A DNA stretch of 64,000 bases from a bacterium. Lineage in GTDB: Bacteria; UBP15; UBA6099. This document shows positions 9,988 to 21,891 of this stretch, piece after piece. The notes under the pieces are model-generated. The model was given only the letters and a program-made list of their open reading frames with translations, ran no database searches and was not told the DNA's origin. The position numbers were made by a program, and so were the translations under genes. The number at the start of each line of letters is the position of its first letter. Positions within the stretch are counted from its first letter, which is position 1. The stretch spans positions 28,890 through 92,889 of the forward strand of contig JAKQPS010000136.1 in NCBI GenBank assembly GCA_029564595.1, read 5' to 3'.

Positions 9988-10647
9988 ATGGATGAAAAAG
10001 GGAAGACGACCGAGAAGAAAAAATACAGCGTGGTGGACAAGCGGTTCGATATAGACGAGATCGAGCCTGCGGACGCTCCCCCCCCGCCTCCCCCTACCCC
10101 GCCCCCGGCGGAGGAACAAGCGCAACCGGAGCCGGAAGCCGCGGCTGACGCCGGCGACGCCGCACAGAACGAAGATGACGGGCAGGAGCGCGATTACAGA
10201 ATAGAAGACGCCGTAAGGCTGGCTCTGGGAACTATTCGGGAACAGGCTCTTTTCGCGCTGGGGCTTATCATCAAGAAGAACAGGTCCCCCAAGCAGAACA
10301 TGGACAAGATTGCCCGCATCACAAAAATATTCAACGAGCTGTCGGACAAGTTCGCGGACGTTCTAGCGGCAGAAGGCGCGGCGGAACCGGACCAGCCGGA
10401 ACCCACCATCCAAGAGGTCGTCATCTTCATCTTCAACATGCTCAACGGACAGGTCATGATGCATCTTGGGCTTATACCCAACCCGGTCACAAACCTCTCA
10501 GTGAGGGACCTTTCGCAGGCGAAACTGGGAATAGATTTCTGCGCGGCGCTGCTCGAAGCCGCCCGCTCGGAAGTGGACCCGGCTCTGGCAAAACAACTAG
10601 AGGCCGTGATTTCCGAAATGCGCATGGCTTTCGTGAACCTTAAATAA
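9988..10647 (+). CDS. DUF1844-domain protein with Pro-rich N terminus
   Basis: 219 residues in three parts. A charged N-terminal stretch with a run of prolines (PPPPPPTPPP, about 32-41) and acidic residues comes first. A middle helical segment follows (IEDAVRLALGTIREQALFALG). The C-terminal DUF1844 domain (about 140-219) is recognised by the FIFNMLNGQVMMHLGLIPNP core, the LSQAKLGIDF helix and the ending RMAFVNLK. DUF1844 proteins are small, widespread and without known function. A strong AAGGAGGAAC ribosome-binding site lies ahead of the ATG. The GC-rich proline stretch has 6 successive Pro codons. Confidence 0.8.
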   Translation: MDEKGKTTEKKKYSVVDKRFDIDEIEPADAPPPPPPTPPPAEEQAQPEPEAAADAGDAAQNEDDGQERDYRIEDAVRLALGTIREQALFALGLIIKKNRSPKQNMDKIARITKIFNELSDKFADVLAAEGAAEPDQPEPTIQEVVIFIFNMLNGQVMMHLGLIPNPVTNLSVRDLSQAKLGIDFCAALLEAARSEVDPALAKQLEAVISEMRMAFVNLK

Positions 10648-10679
10648 TTTCGCAATATTTAATTGGAGCGGAAAATCGC

Positions 10680-12320
10680 TTGTTCAATCATCTGATCAAA
10701 GACTACCGGAAAAAACTCGACGACATAGAGCGGCGTCTCGAAGTGTCGCTGGATCGCGACGAGGTGCAGACTCTCGGCCTCAAGCTGAGATTCCACTACA
10801 ACGAGGTGAAACACTACCGCAAGATGATGCGTGAAGTGTTCGACCGCATAGCGGAGATACAGGACAAGTACGGCTTCGTCCACGAGGAAGAGCCTGCGGA
10901 AGCGCCTGAAAGGGAAAAACTGCGGGCCGCCCCGGAAGCTGAAAAAAGCGGGGACGCCGCTTCTCTGGTGTCGGACTGGATAGCCCGGCTGGAAAAGAAA
11001 GGGATAGACCCGAAGGCGCTTCTGCGCGGGGAAACTTCCTCCGCTGCCGAGCCGGAACGCAAGCAGGACAAAACCGAGAGCGCGGCGCGCGCCGAGGAAA
11101 AACAACCCGAACCCGCCGCCGCTGAGCGCGTATCATCGGAAACAAAACCTTCGGCTCAACCTCAACGGATAACCGGAGTCAACCCAAACGCTGCGGCGAA
11201 ATCTTACATCAAAACACAAACTGATTTGTCCGGCGCGAGCGCTGTGGAAAAACTTAGCGCCGACGCCGTCGACGCCTACATACCTTCAGGGGCCGACTAC
11301 CGCGACGCGGAAGAAACGCCTCTCTTCAACGAAACGGCGGCGGAACCTAAGCGAACGGAACAGCGTCTCGACGCGGAGCCGATAGCTCAGCAGCCGGCGA
11401 CTGCCGTGGACGCAATTTCGCAGGCTGACATCGACGCTTTTGAAGCATCGGATGAACCGGCGCAACCGAGCGCGCCTGCTCTGTCTCTTGCGGACAAGCT
11501 GTCGGGATGGGCCGCAAAACTGGCCGCGGGCGAAAGAGAAGAATCAATTCTCCATGAGATGCAAGCCGCGGCGGACGACTCGGAGACTGCCGCGACGGAA
11601 GTGTCCGACTGGCTGGACAAGGTCAGAGAAGTCCGCGCCGACCCGGCGGCGGAAGACGCCGCTGCGCTCGCAGCCGCGTGGCTGCTCAAACTTTCGGGCC
11701 GGCCCGGAATGGCGATGAACGCGCTGGAGACGGCCGTAAAAAAGAACGGCGGGTCGCCTGAAGCGAACAAACTGCTGGGCGACCTATACAGGCAGAGGGG
11801 CATGAGCTCGCGCGCGGCGGACTGCTATGGAGCCGCCATAAGAGCGGGAACGGAAGACCCCGACGTCGAGACGACGCTTTTCGAGTGCCTCAAACAGGCG
11901 GAACGCTGGGACGACATCTCCGCCCGCATCGACGGGATGGAAATGTCCGACGACGCCGAACTTGTGTTGCTGAAGAGCGAAGCCCTGCAACGGACGGGAC
12001 GCGCGGACGAAGCTTTAAAGCTGCTCGAGGCTCTCGCCGAGTCGGAGGCGGACCCGCGCTCAAGGACGCGCGCCCTGACCCTCTTGGCCCGCGCGCTCGA
12101 ATCCAAAGGCGACATCCTCGGCGCTATCGATTGCTTCGAAAAAAGCTTCGAGATCTTCCCCGACAACCCCGAATCAAGATACGAGCTTGGTAAGCTTTAT
12201 ATATCTCACAACGCTGTCCCCTTGGCGCGCAACGAACTGATGGCGCTCGCGAAAAGACACCCGGAAAGCGAATGGGCGGACAAAGCGCGGGAACTGATGG
12301 CGCGCGAGGGGATAAACTGA
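10680..12320 (+). CDS. Large TPR protein with N-terminal coiled coil
   Basis: 546 residues beginning at a TTG (GGAG 11 bases upstream; no better start). The first about 60 residues form a charged helix (DYRKKLDDIERRLEVSLD). Residues 70-260 are low-complexity, rich in Glu/Ala/Pro/Gln. The C-terminal half (about 330-545) has several TPRs, such as NKLLGDLYRQRGMSSRAADCYG, SRTRALTLLARALESKGD and SRYELGKLYISHNAV. No signal peptide is present. This is the third TPR gene in the cluster, so a multi-component assembly built from TPR parts plus the FapA and DUF1844 proteins is plausible (inference). Confidence 0.75.
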   Translation: MFNHLIKDYRKKLDDIERRLEVSLDRDEVQTLGLKLRFHYNEVKHYRKMMREVFDRIAEIQDKYGFVHEEEPAEAPEREKLRAAPEAEKSGDAASLVSDWIARLEKKGIDPKALLRGETSSAAEPERKQDKTESAARAEEKQPEPAAAERVSSETKPSAQPQRITGVNPNAAAKSYIKTQTDLSGASAVEKLSADAVDAYIPSGADYRDAEETPLFNETAAEPKRTEQRLDAEPIAQQPATAVDAISQADIDAFEASDEPAQPSAPALSLADKLSGWAAKLAAGEREESILHEMQAAADDSETAATEVSDWLDKVREVRADPAAEDAAALAAAWLLKLSGRPGMAMNALETAVKKNGGSPEANKLLGDLYRQRGMSSRAADCYGAAIRAGTEDPDVETTLFECLKQAERWDDISARIDGMEMSDDAELVLLKSEALQRTGRADEALKLLEALAESEADPRSRTRALTLLARALESKGDILGAIDCFEKSFEIFPDNPESRYELGKLYISHNAVPLARNELMALAKRHPESEWADKARELMAREGIN

Positions 12321-12323
12321 ACC

Positions 12324-13136
12324 TTGAAACAGGAGATTGAAAGAGTCAGCCGAGGAGAGTCGACAGCGGCGCTGTGGCCGGTCGGCGACGAGATGCCCGG
12401 CGGGTTCTCGGCGGCGTTCGCCACAAGAGCGATGTCCGCTCCGGGACTGCCGCCGCTAGTCGATTTCGCTCGAACGGGCGGGGACGCGGCAAAACAGGCG
12501 CGCGACAGACTCTGCGAAGCCCTCGGACTGCCGCCCGGCTCCCTTTCGTTCGCCAAACAGATACATTCGGCGGACGTCGCGGTCGCCGGCCCCGGACAGA
12601 ACGAAGCTTCGGGATTCCTTCCCGACGCGGACGCCCTGATATCGAACGCGGAAGGGGCCGCCCTCGCCGTCTTCACCGCCGACTGCGTGCCGATTCTGAT
12701 GGCCGACCCCGAATCCGGCGCGATGGCCGCCGTTCACGCCGGATGGCGGGGCATGACGTCGGGAGTTATCGAAAACGCTTTAGCGGCTATGAAACGGGAG
12801 TTCGGTACGAACCCGCAAGGGGTATCCGCCCGGCTCGGCCCATGCGTAGGCCTTTGTTGTTACGAGGTAGGCGGAGAGCTTCTTGAGAGGCTTTCGGATT
12901 CCGACCGGAAGCATCTGAGACCCAGAGAGACAGGCGGCCCCCGGCTTGACCTTGACGCCTGTTGCAGAACGAGACTGGAAGCGGCGGGCGTGAATCCGAA
13001 AAATGTATTTTCCGCCGGAGTATGCACTAAATGCAGGCCCAACCTTTTTGCTTCATACAGAGGCCGGGCGGGCGGCTTGAACATATCGATAATTCTTAAG
13101 CGGCCTCATCACGGAGGTGCCCAGTGTCTCAAATGA
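12324..13136 (+). CDS. pgeF: Laccase-fold peptidoglycan editing factor / purine nucleoside phosphorylase family (YfiH/YlmD)
   Basis: 270 residues of the DUF152/YfiH multicopper-oxidase-like family. Members act on purine nucleosides or help remove wrongly incorporated amino acids from peptidoglycan precursors. The three zinc ligands are in place: H81 (KQIHSADV), C121 (FTADCVPIL) and H138 (VHAGWRG). The LGPCVGLCCYEVG and SYRGRA segments are also present. It starts at TTG 12324, 3 bases after the upstream stop, and overlaps the next gene by 13 bases, so it belongs to one transcript. The family assignment is firm; which activity applies here is not. Confidence 0.9.
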   Translation: MKQEIERVSRGESTAALWPVGDEMPGGFSAAFATRAMSAPGLPPLVDFARTGGDAAKQARDRLCEALGLPPGSLSFAKQIHSADVAVAGPGQNEASGFLPDADALISNAEGAALAVFTADCVPILMADPESGAMAAVHAGWRGMTSGVIENALAAMKREFGTNPQGVSARLGPCVGLCCYEVGGELLERLSDSDRKHLRPRETGGPRLDLDACCRTRLEAAGVNPKNVFSAGVCTKCRPNLFASYRGRAGGLNISIILKRPHHGGAQCLK

Positions 13137-14737
13137 TTTGCCCCTTCTGCCGGAGACAGTTCCCCGGCGACTACAAATGGTGCATGGACGACGGAAGCGA
13201 GCTTGAGCAGGACATCGGCCAGTACGCGGAAGGCGAACAAACGAGCCTCAACACCGTACCCTGCCCGGACTGCGACGAGCCGGTCGATGTCAGGGACATC
13301 TTCTGCGGAAGCTGCGGCGCGAAACTCACAGGCAGGCTGCCCGAATACGTGCCTCCCGCGAACGAAACGCCGGATGAATATATCGCCGAGCAGGAATACG
13401 CGCCGGAAACCTCCGACGCGCCTGCCGACGAAAGCGGCGCCCCCGGAAGGGACTGCCCCGCCTGCGGCGCGAGAATCGCCCTCGAAGACACTTTCTGCGG
13501 CGAATGCGGCGCGAAAGTCGAACCTATCTCCGGCGCCGGATTCGAAGGAATAATTTCAGGAGCGCATTGCAAAGGCTGCTCGGCGGGACTCGAACCCGGA
13601 GACGAATACTGCGGCGTCTGCGGAATGCCGGTAGGAGCGGACGCAACCCCCGCGCCGTCCGCTGCCGCGAACGTATGCCCCGGCTGCGGAGCGGCAATGT
13701 CGCCCGAAGACGCCTTCTGCGGCGAATGCGGCATGAAGGCTGGAGCAGAAGCCCCGGCGGCCCAGCAACAGTCGGGGGCGGTCTGCCCCGGATGCGGAGC
13801 CGCCGCCTCTGCGGAAGACGAGTTCTGCGGCGAATGCGGGTTCAAACTTTCAGGCCACGCGCCTTCTGCCGCTTCGGCTCACGCGCCCGCTCCTAAACAA
13901 GCGGAACCGCCCAAAACGGAATGCCCGAACTGCGGCATGGACGTGACTCCCGGCGACGCTCTTTGCAATGTCTGCGGTTTCGACTTAACTCAAGAGATAC
14001 AGAGGCCGCCCGATCTCGGCGCGCCCGAAGAAGAATATATCCCCGAACCTGAACCTGAGCCGGTGGAAATAATCGACCCGTTCGGCGGCAGAGGCATGAA
14101 ACCGGAATCGAGAAACTGCCCGTCATGCGGACTGCAAGTTCCTCCGGGAGCAAAGACCTGCATAATGTGCGGAGCTTCGATTGACAAAGGTGCGGTTGCG
14201 CCTGAAGCGCTCGCCGCAGACGAGCCGCAAGCCCCGCTTTCGGCGTCGGCCTGCCCGAATTGCGGCATGGACATCGGCCCGGACGACACTTTCTGCGGCA
14301 CATGCGGACACAGCCTTTCAGAGCCTGCCCCAGCCGCCGAAATAGAGATTTCCGCGCAACCTGAAATTGAAGAACGGCATGCCCCGGCATCCATCGCAGA
14401 TATAACATCCGATATCCCGGTGTGCCCCGGATGCGGGGTTGAGGGCGAACCCGGCGCTTCGATATGCTTGGCGTGCGGAACTCCTCTGTTGGCAGCCGGT
14501 GAACTTGAAAGCGACGCTCTCCCAACGGAGCCCGCCGAGCCTGCGATGTCGCTTGAGGAAGCCGCCGCCGGATACGTCGACGAATACGCTCCGGCTCCCG
14601 AAATCGCGAGCGAGGCCCCGACCGCGCCGAGTCCAGCCCCCGCCGCCGCCGCGGACGTCAAAATATGCTCCTGTTGCGGGCTGGAATGTCCCTCTGACGC
14701 CGAATTCTGCGCTGGTTGCGGCGTCGATTTCGACTGA
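13124..14737 (+). CDS. Multi-zinc-ribbon protein (about eleven CxxC/CxxC modules)
   Basis: 537 residues built almost wholly of short zinc ribbons separated by Pro/Ala/Glu-rich spacers. About eleven modules of the form CPxCGx(8-10)FCGxCG can be counted. Examples are CPACGARIALEDTFCGECG, CPGCGAAMSPEDAFCGECG, CPNCGMDIGPDDTFCGTCG and the final CSCCGLECPSDAEFCAGCG. The first module (CPFCRRQF) is less regular. It starts at GTG 13124 with GGAGGTG 5-11 bases upstream. There is no catalytic domain, signal or membrane segment. The family is a tandem double-zinc-ribbon (DZR) array, probably used for protein or RNA contacts or metal buffering. Such a long array is unusual. Confidence 0.85.
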   Translation: MSQMICPFCRRQFPGDYKWCMDDGSELEQDIGQYAEGEQTSLNTVPCPDCDEPVDVRDIFCGSCGAKLTGRLPEYVPPANETPDEYIAEQEYAPETSDAPADESGAPGRDCPACGARIALEDTFCGECGAKVEPISGAGFEGIISGAHCKGCSAGLEPGDEYCGVCGMPVGADATPAPSAAANVCPGCGAAMSPEDAFCGECGMKAGAEAPAAQQQSGAVCPGCGAAASAEDEFCGECGFKLSGHAPSAASAHAPAPKQAEPPKTECPNCGMDVTPGDALCNVCGFDLTQEIQRPPDLGAPEEEYIPEPEPEPVEIIDPFGGRGMKPESRNCPSCGLQVPPGAKTCIMCGASIDKGAVAPEALAADEPQAPLSASACPNCGMDIGPDDTFCGTCGHSLSEPAPAAEIEISAQPEIEERHAPASIADITSDIPVCPGCGVEGEPGASICLACGTPLLAAGELESDALPTEPAEPAMSLEEAAAGYVDEYAPAPEIASEAPTAPSPAPAAAADVKICSCCGLECPSDAEFCAGCGVDFD

Positions 14738-14815
14738 CGGCGGTCGCGCTTGTTGATATTCAGGAGATCGTCGCCGCGCGGCAGAGAACGGCGGCCTCGC
14801 GCTTATGAAAAACTT

Positions 14816-15715
14816 ATGACAGAAGCAATCCGAAAACGTTTCTTAGGCGCGCGAAAGCGTTTTTCCCTCGGATGTTTGGGGCAGGATTCGCTGAAAAACA
14901 TTTCCGCCTTTGAATCAAATCACAAAAATTTCAGCCCCGCGCTTGCCGGCCGCCGGATATGCGGACGCGGCGGCGCGACGGCGTTGGCTGCGGCCCTGAT
15001 AGCAGCCTTGCCGCTGATTATTTCCCGGCCCGCGAATGCCGTTCAGGTTGAAATCGTCAAAGAGCCTTGCCCCCGCGGCATGGTTCCCATCCCCGCCGGT
15101 GAGTTCGTTATGGGATCGACCGAACCGGAGACAGAATACCTTTTTAAACTCTGCAAACAAACTATGGGCGGCTGCTACCTGTCGTGGTTCCAGAGGGAGA
15201 CGCCGCGTGAAACCGTATATGTGCCTCCATACTGCATAGACAGGTTCGAGTATCCGAACACGCCCGGAAAGAAACCGAAGACAGCCGTATCGTGGGAGAC
15301 AGCCGTCGACTTGTGCAGGAAACAGGGCAAAATCCTCTGCGGCGAACATCAGTGGGAGCGCGCGTGCGCAGGGCCGGAAAACAAGGTCTGGAGCTTCGGC
15401 GACACATACGTCGAAGGCGAATGCAACATCAAAACGAACGGCGTCGAGCCGTCAGGCGCCAGAAAGAACTGTTTCAGCTTCGACGGCGTGTATGACATGA
15501 ACGGAAATGTCGCCGAGTGGGTGTACGCCAGACCAGGGGCCGGGCCGCGCCCCCGCCCTGAAGGCGGCAGGCTTCTCAAAGGCGGGAGCCACTCGGACTG
15601 GCCAGTGTTCACAAGATGTTCGTTCAGGGACTTCCGCCCTATGGGAGACCAGAACCGCGAAAACGGATTCAGATGCTGCGCTCCCCTGATCGAGCGGGAA
15701 CAACAGGATGACTGA
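14816..15715 (+). CDS. Exported formylglycine-generating-enzyme-like (SUMF1/EgtB fold) protein
   Basis: About 299 residues. After an N-terminal region there is a hydrophobic signal (ALAAALIAALPLIISRPANA), then the C-type-lectin-like FGE-sulfatase domain. Landmarks are PIPAGEFVMGSTEPE, the YCIDRFEYP strand, AVSWETAVDLCRKQG, GEHQWERACAG, DMNGNVAEWV and RLLKGGSH. At the spot where true FGE carries its two copper-binding cysteines after GGS, this protein has SDWPVFTRC, so the pair is not intact and oxidase activity is doubtful. It is probably a binding or structural relative. The start is uncertain: ATG 14816 is chosen, but TTG 14750 is in frame and neither has a clear ribosome-binding site. The end overlaps the dgt start. 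Confidence 0.75.
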   Translation: MTEAIRKRFLGARKRFSLGCLGQDSLKNISAFESNHKNFSPALAGRRICGRGGATALAAALIAALPLIISRPANAVQVEIVKEPCPRGMVPIPAGEFVMGSTEPETEYLFKLCKQTMGGCYLSWFQRETPRETVYVPPYCIDRFEYPNTPGKKPKTAVSWETAVDLCRKQGKILCGEHQWERACAGPENKVWSFGDTYVEGECNIKTNGVEPSGARKNCFSFDGVYDMNGNVAEWVYARPGAGPRPRPEGGRLLKGGSHSDWPVFTRCSFRDFRPMGDQNRENGFRCCAPLIEREQQDD

Positions 15716-16844
15716 ACTATCCAGATTCAAAAACGCGCCGACCGCCTCTTGCGCAATGCGGGAAGAGGACTCCGCCGGGCGCGCCCGCCCGGAGGCCGAA
15801 CACCCTTTCAGAGGACCGTTCCAGCGCGACCGCGACCGCATCATCCACTGCTCGGCGTTCAGAAGACTTGAAAAAAAGACTCAGGTATTTGTCGCGTTTG
15901 AAGGCGATTACTACAGAACAAGGCTGACCCACACGATAGAAGTCTCCCAGATATCGCGCACAATGGCGCGCGCGCTCGGTGTCAACGAGGACTTGGCGGA
16001 AACTGTGGCGCTCGCCCACGACCTCGGCCACCCGCCGTTCGGCCACGCCGGCGAAAAAGCCCTCCACGAACTTATGGAGGAGCGTGGCGGTTTCGAACAC
16101 AACTGCCAGAGCCTTCGCGTGGTCGATCTGCTCGAATCCCGTTACCCCGACTTCCCCGGCCTGAACCTGTCTTACGAAGTCCGCGAGGGCATAATCAAAC
16201 ATACCACCGACTATGACGCCCCCGACCCCGCCTGCTGGGAAGGCCCCGCTGGAAATCCCACAATCGAGGCCCAGATTGTAAATCTGGCCGACGGCATAAC
16301 CTACGCCTGCCACGACTTGGACGACTCCCTCAAGTCGGGAATCTGTTCCGAAGAACAAATATCCCAAGTGGCCCTCTGCCGGGAAGCCCTCGAAAGCATG
16401 TCCCATCCCGCTTTGGCCGGAAGCGAAAAAATGCGAAGATACCAACTGGTGCGGCGGCTGATTGACATCCAAGTGACTGACGCGCTGGCCGAAACCACAG
16501 CGCGGCTGGCCGCCGCAGGAGTGAAAACCGTCGCCGACGTCCGCTCCGCCCGTTCCCCCCTCGTCGGCTTCAGCGCGGGCATGGAATCGCGCGCCGCCGA
16601 ACTTAAAGGGTTTCTCATGCGCAACTTCTACCGCGACCCCAGAGTCCTTAAAATGTCCGACACCGCCCTCGAAACAGTGGACGGCCTTTTTAAAATTTAC
16701 CTGAACAACCCCTCCCTGATGCCGGAGGACGCCATGCGCCGGGACGACGAAGCCTCCGTTCACAGGATGGTCTGCGACTACGTGGCCGGCATGACTGACG
16801 GGTTCGCGATGGACGAATACGAGAGGCTGCGCGCAGGCTCGTAA
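15708..16844 (+). CDS. dgt: Deoxyguanosinetriphosphate triphosphohydrolase-like HD protein
   Basis: 378 residues of the dNTP triphosphohydrolase family, which cleaves dGTP or other dNTPs to deoxynucleoside and triphosphate. The HD-domain metal ligands are visible: H75 (RLTHTIEVSQ), then H104/D105 in LAHDLGHPPFGHAGE. The substrate-side FRRLEKKTQVF and the later IVNLADGITYACHDLDD segment are also present. The length suits the shorter dGTPase-like (type 2/3) group. The ATG at 15708 lies inside the end of the FGE-like gene (8-base overlap), so the two are coupled. Confidence 0.93.
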   Translation: MTELSRFKNAPTASCAMREEDSAGRARPEAEHPFRGPFQRDRDRIIHCSAFRRLEKKTQVFVAFEGDYYRTRLTHTIEVSQISRTMARALGVNEDLAETVALAHDLGHPPFGHAGEKALHELMEERGGFEHNCQSLRVVDLLESRYPDFPGLNLSYEVREGIIKHTTDYDAPDPACWEGPAGNPTIEAQIVNLADGITYACHDLDDSLKSGICSEEQISQVALCREALESMSHPALAGSEKMRRYQLVRRLIDIQVTDALAETTARLAAAGVKTVADVRSARSPLVGFSAGMESRAAELKGFLMRNFYRDPRVLKMSDTALETVDGLFKIYLNNPSLMPEDAMRRDDEASVHRMVCDYVAGMTDGFAMDEYERLRAGS

Positions 16845-16908
16845 CCCGGTTTATCGGGTTCCCCTAGTGCAATCCGGGGGCAAGCCGGCGCTCGCGACGA
16901 AATAGCCG

Positions 16909-18366
16909 ATGAGCTTCATTCCAACCGACTTGGACATCAAACTCTCTTTTCCTTTCATAGCGGTCATAGCGTTCGCCCTCGTCCTCTTCATGTTCGGCCC
17001 GGCGTTCGACAACCGGAAATCGACCGCCCCCGCGAGGATATCCATCCTCGGGGCCTTGACCGCCGCCGCCTTCTGCGCCTCCCTCTGGAACTCCGGACAG
17101 TTCGCCTTCAACGGCGCGTTGATAGTGGACAACTACTCCCTCCTTTCTCACTTGATACTGATAGTTTCATTCTGCGCGGCGGCGGCGCACTCGTCCCGCT
17201 CGGCCCTCCCGCCATCTTTCCACGCATGGCTGACCGTCGCGCTGGCCGGCCTCATGCTCGTCGCGTCCGCAGGGAACCTGATCATTCTTATTGCCGGAGC
17301 CGAGACGGCCTCAGCCGCCATTCTGCTCGCGGCCCGCTCAAGCGCCCGCGACCTGCCGCAACCTCAAAAACGCCCGCGCGCCGACGCTCCGCTCTCCGCC
17401 GCAGCCTCAGCCCTCATGATCGCCGGGTCGCTGATTGTCCACTACGCCACAGGCGAAACCGGCATCTACGAAATCAAGTTCTATCTCATGCTTAGCGCGG
17501 CTGCTCCGGACATCATGGAGAACGCGGGAGCTTTCGCAAACCCCGGAGCGGGCGCGGCTCTCGGCGATTCATTTCTCCTGACGGGATTCGCGTTGTTCGC
17601 CCTCGGATTCATATACAAAATGTCGCCCGTCGCAAGAGCGCTGTTCGTCAGAAAAGATTTCGAAAAACTTCCCGGCTCTCTGGCGGGATTCATGAGCGGA
17701 GCCGCAAAAACAGCAGGAGCGGTCGCCGCCTTCAGGGCGCTCCACATCGCAATGCCCGCAATAGAAGAAAGCTGGCGCGCAGGACTGTCAGCCGCGATCG
17801 TCGCGAGCGCGGCCTTCTCGATAGCGGCGGCGGCCGCTGCGGGAGGAAAACGCAGGCGCGCCGTCGCATGCATGGGCGCCGCGCACACGGGCCTCGCCCT
17901 CTCCTCCGCACTCATCGAAGGCCCCACGGGAAACGCCGTCATGTTCCTGTATCTTGCCGCCCACGCAATAGGAACAGCAGGCGCTTTCGCCATCCCCGCC
18001 GAAGGCGCGGCTAAAAACCAAGCTCGCGCTCTCGCCGCCGCCGCAGTCTTCTTCTCCCTCGCCGCGCTCCCGCCCGCCGCCGGGCACGCAGCCGCCTCTA
18101 AACTGACGCACTTCATAAACGGAAACATAGCTCATTTCATAGGCGCAGCTTTAATCGCGATGGCGCTGATATATATAAGAATATTATATAATTACATATA
18201 CGGCAGTCGCGAAACGGAAAAGAACGCGCCCGGCGTCGGAGCGGAGACAGGCGCAGGGGCCGCATCTGTTGCCGCGGCATGCGCAATAGCTGTCGCCGCT
18301 CTGGGAATTCTCCAGATGGAAGCCATCGCGCTGTTCATCGCGGCGGCCCTCTACTTCGGCGGCTGA
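16909..18366 (+). CDS. Orphan NuoN/Mrp-like polytopic membrane protein
   Basis: 485 residues, very Ala-rich, with about 12-14 predicted membrane segments. The fragments VDNYSLLSHLILIVSF, LMLVASAGNLIILIAGAETASAAILL and FLLTGFALFALGFIYKMSPVAR follow the pattern of NADH-quinone oxidoreductase subunit N. The hallmark FHMWTPDVYEGAP that normally follows the GFxxK segment is missing, and no other complex I gene is in the window. It may be a degenerate antiporter-like subunit or part of a separate membrane complex. It is the last gene before the rRNA locus and the end of the run from 7017. Confidence 0.65.
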   Translation: MSFIPTDLDIKLSFPFIAVIAFALVLFMFGPAFDNRKSTAPARISILGALTAAAFCASLWNSGQFAFNGALIVDNYSLLSHLILIVSFCAAAAHSSRSALPPSFHAWLTVALAGLMLVASAGNLIILIAGAETASAAILLAARSSARDLPQPQKRPRADAPLSAAASALMIAGSLIVHYATGETGIYEIKFYLMLSAAAPDIMENAGAFANPGAGAALGDSFLLTGFALFALGFIYKMSPVARALFVRKDFEKLPGSLAGFMSGAAKTAGAVAAFRALHIAMPAIEESWRAGLSAAIVASAAFSIAAAAAAGGKRRRAVACMGAAHTGLALSSALIEGPTGNAVMFLYLAAHAIGTAGAFAIPAEGAAKNQARALAAAAVFFSLAALPPAAGHAAASKLTHFINGNIAHFIGAALIAMALIYIRILYNYIYGSRETEKNAPGVGAETGAGAASVAAACAIAVAALGILQMEAIALFIAAALYFGG

Positions 18367-18465
18367 AAATGAGCGGAGGCGCTTTACAGAAAGCGTTTGA
18401 GCGCTTATAATAAAGACTGGTTGGAGAGGAAAAATAGAGGGGTAAAAAAATAATTTGAAAAAATC

Positions 18466-18495
18466 TTGACATGACCGGGTGAAAGGCGTTAGAAT
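18466..18495 (+). promoter_or_regulatory. Strong promoter upstream of 23S rRNA
   Basis: Consensus TTGACA at 18466-18471 and TAGAAT at 18490-18495, with an 18-base spacer. No comparably good promoter is seen closer to the 23S gene, so this is the best candidate to drive the rRNA locus, a short upstream transcript, or both. The remainder of 18367-18465 holds nothing I recognise. Confidence 0.7.
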
Positions 18496-18501
18496 ATTTT
18501 T

Positions 18502-18632
18502 CTGGTTGTGACAAGTGGAAATGGAAGACTATTGAAGCGCTCGAAGAGAAGCGGTACAACGGAAGCAAAGAAGTTGAAATGATCCGGGCTTGAAACTTAG
18601 AATCAAAAGCCCCGGACTCCGGGGCTTTTTTT
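18502..18632 (+). ncRNA. Putative short transcript between promoter and terminator
   Basis: A transcript from the 18466 promoter would begin near 18502 and could end at the perfect terminator at 18605-18632, giving about 130 bases. The interval has no convincing CDS: a GTG at 18508 opens a 24-codon basic frame without a ribosome-binding site, and another frame is open but has no start. It may be a small RNA, an rRNA leader or a leaderless micro-ORF. No known RNA family was recognised. Confidence 0.3.
18605..18632 (+). terminator. Intrinsic terminator upstream of 23S
   Basis: AAAGCCCCGG-ACT-CCGGGGCTTT forms a 10-bp perfect stem with a 3-base loop followed by a T run. The symmetry makes it potentially bidirectional. 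Confidence 0.85.
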
Positions 18633-18728
18633 ATTGGTCGAGAAGCGGGGTGGGCCGCTGAGACCGCCGGACCTTGAAAAGTGCATAGTGATAAATAGCC
18701 AGAGGTATTGCCGATTTTGCCAATTTTT

Positions 18729-21759
<3,031 letters not shown>

Positions 21760-21891
21760 ATTTGCAATTATCCGGCGCGCTTGCCCGCGCGCCACATCAT
21801 ATTTGCCTCGAAACTATGAACTCACTATGCGCTTTTCAACGCCCGGCTCGGGCGCTGTCTGAACCTTTATATCTTAAAATGATTTTTTACT

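Noticed and set aside
15717..16763. 348-codon minus-strand open frame over dgt
   Set aside because: It is the antisense shadow of a high-GC gene with clear HD motifs on the plus strand; its composition is Gly/Val/Arg-biased.
18508..18582. 24-codon basic peptide after the 18466 promoter
   Set aside because: No ribosome-binding site, no family match and a competing open frame, so it was left as a putative transcript only.
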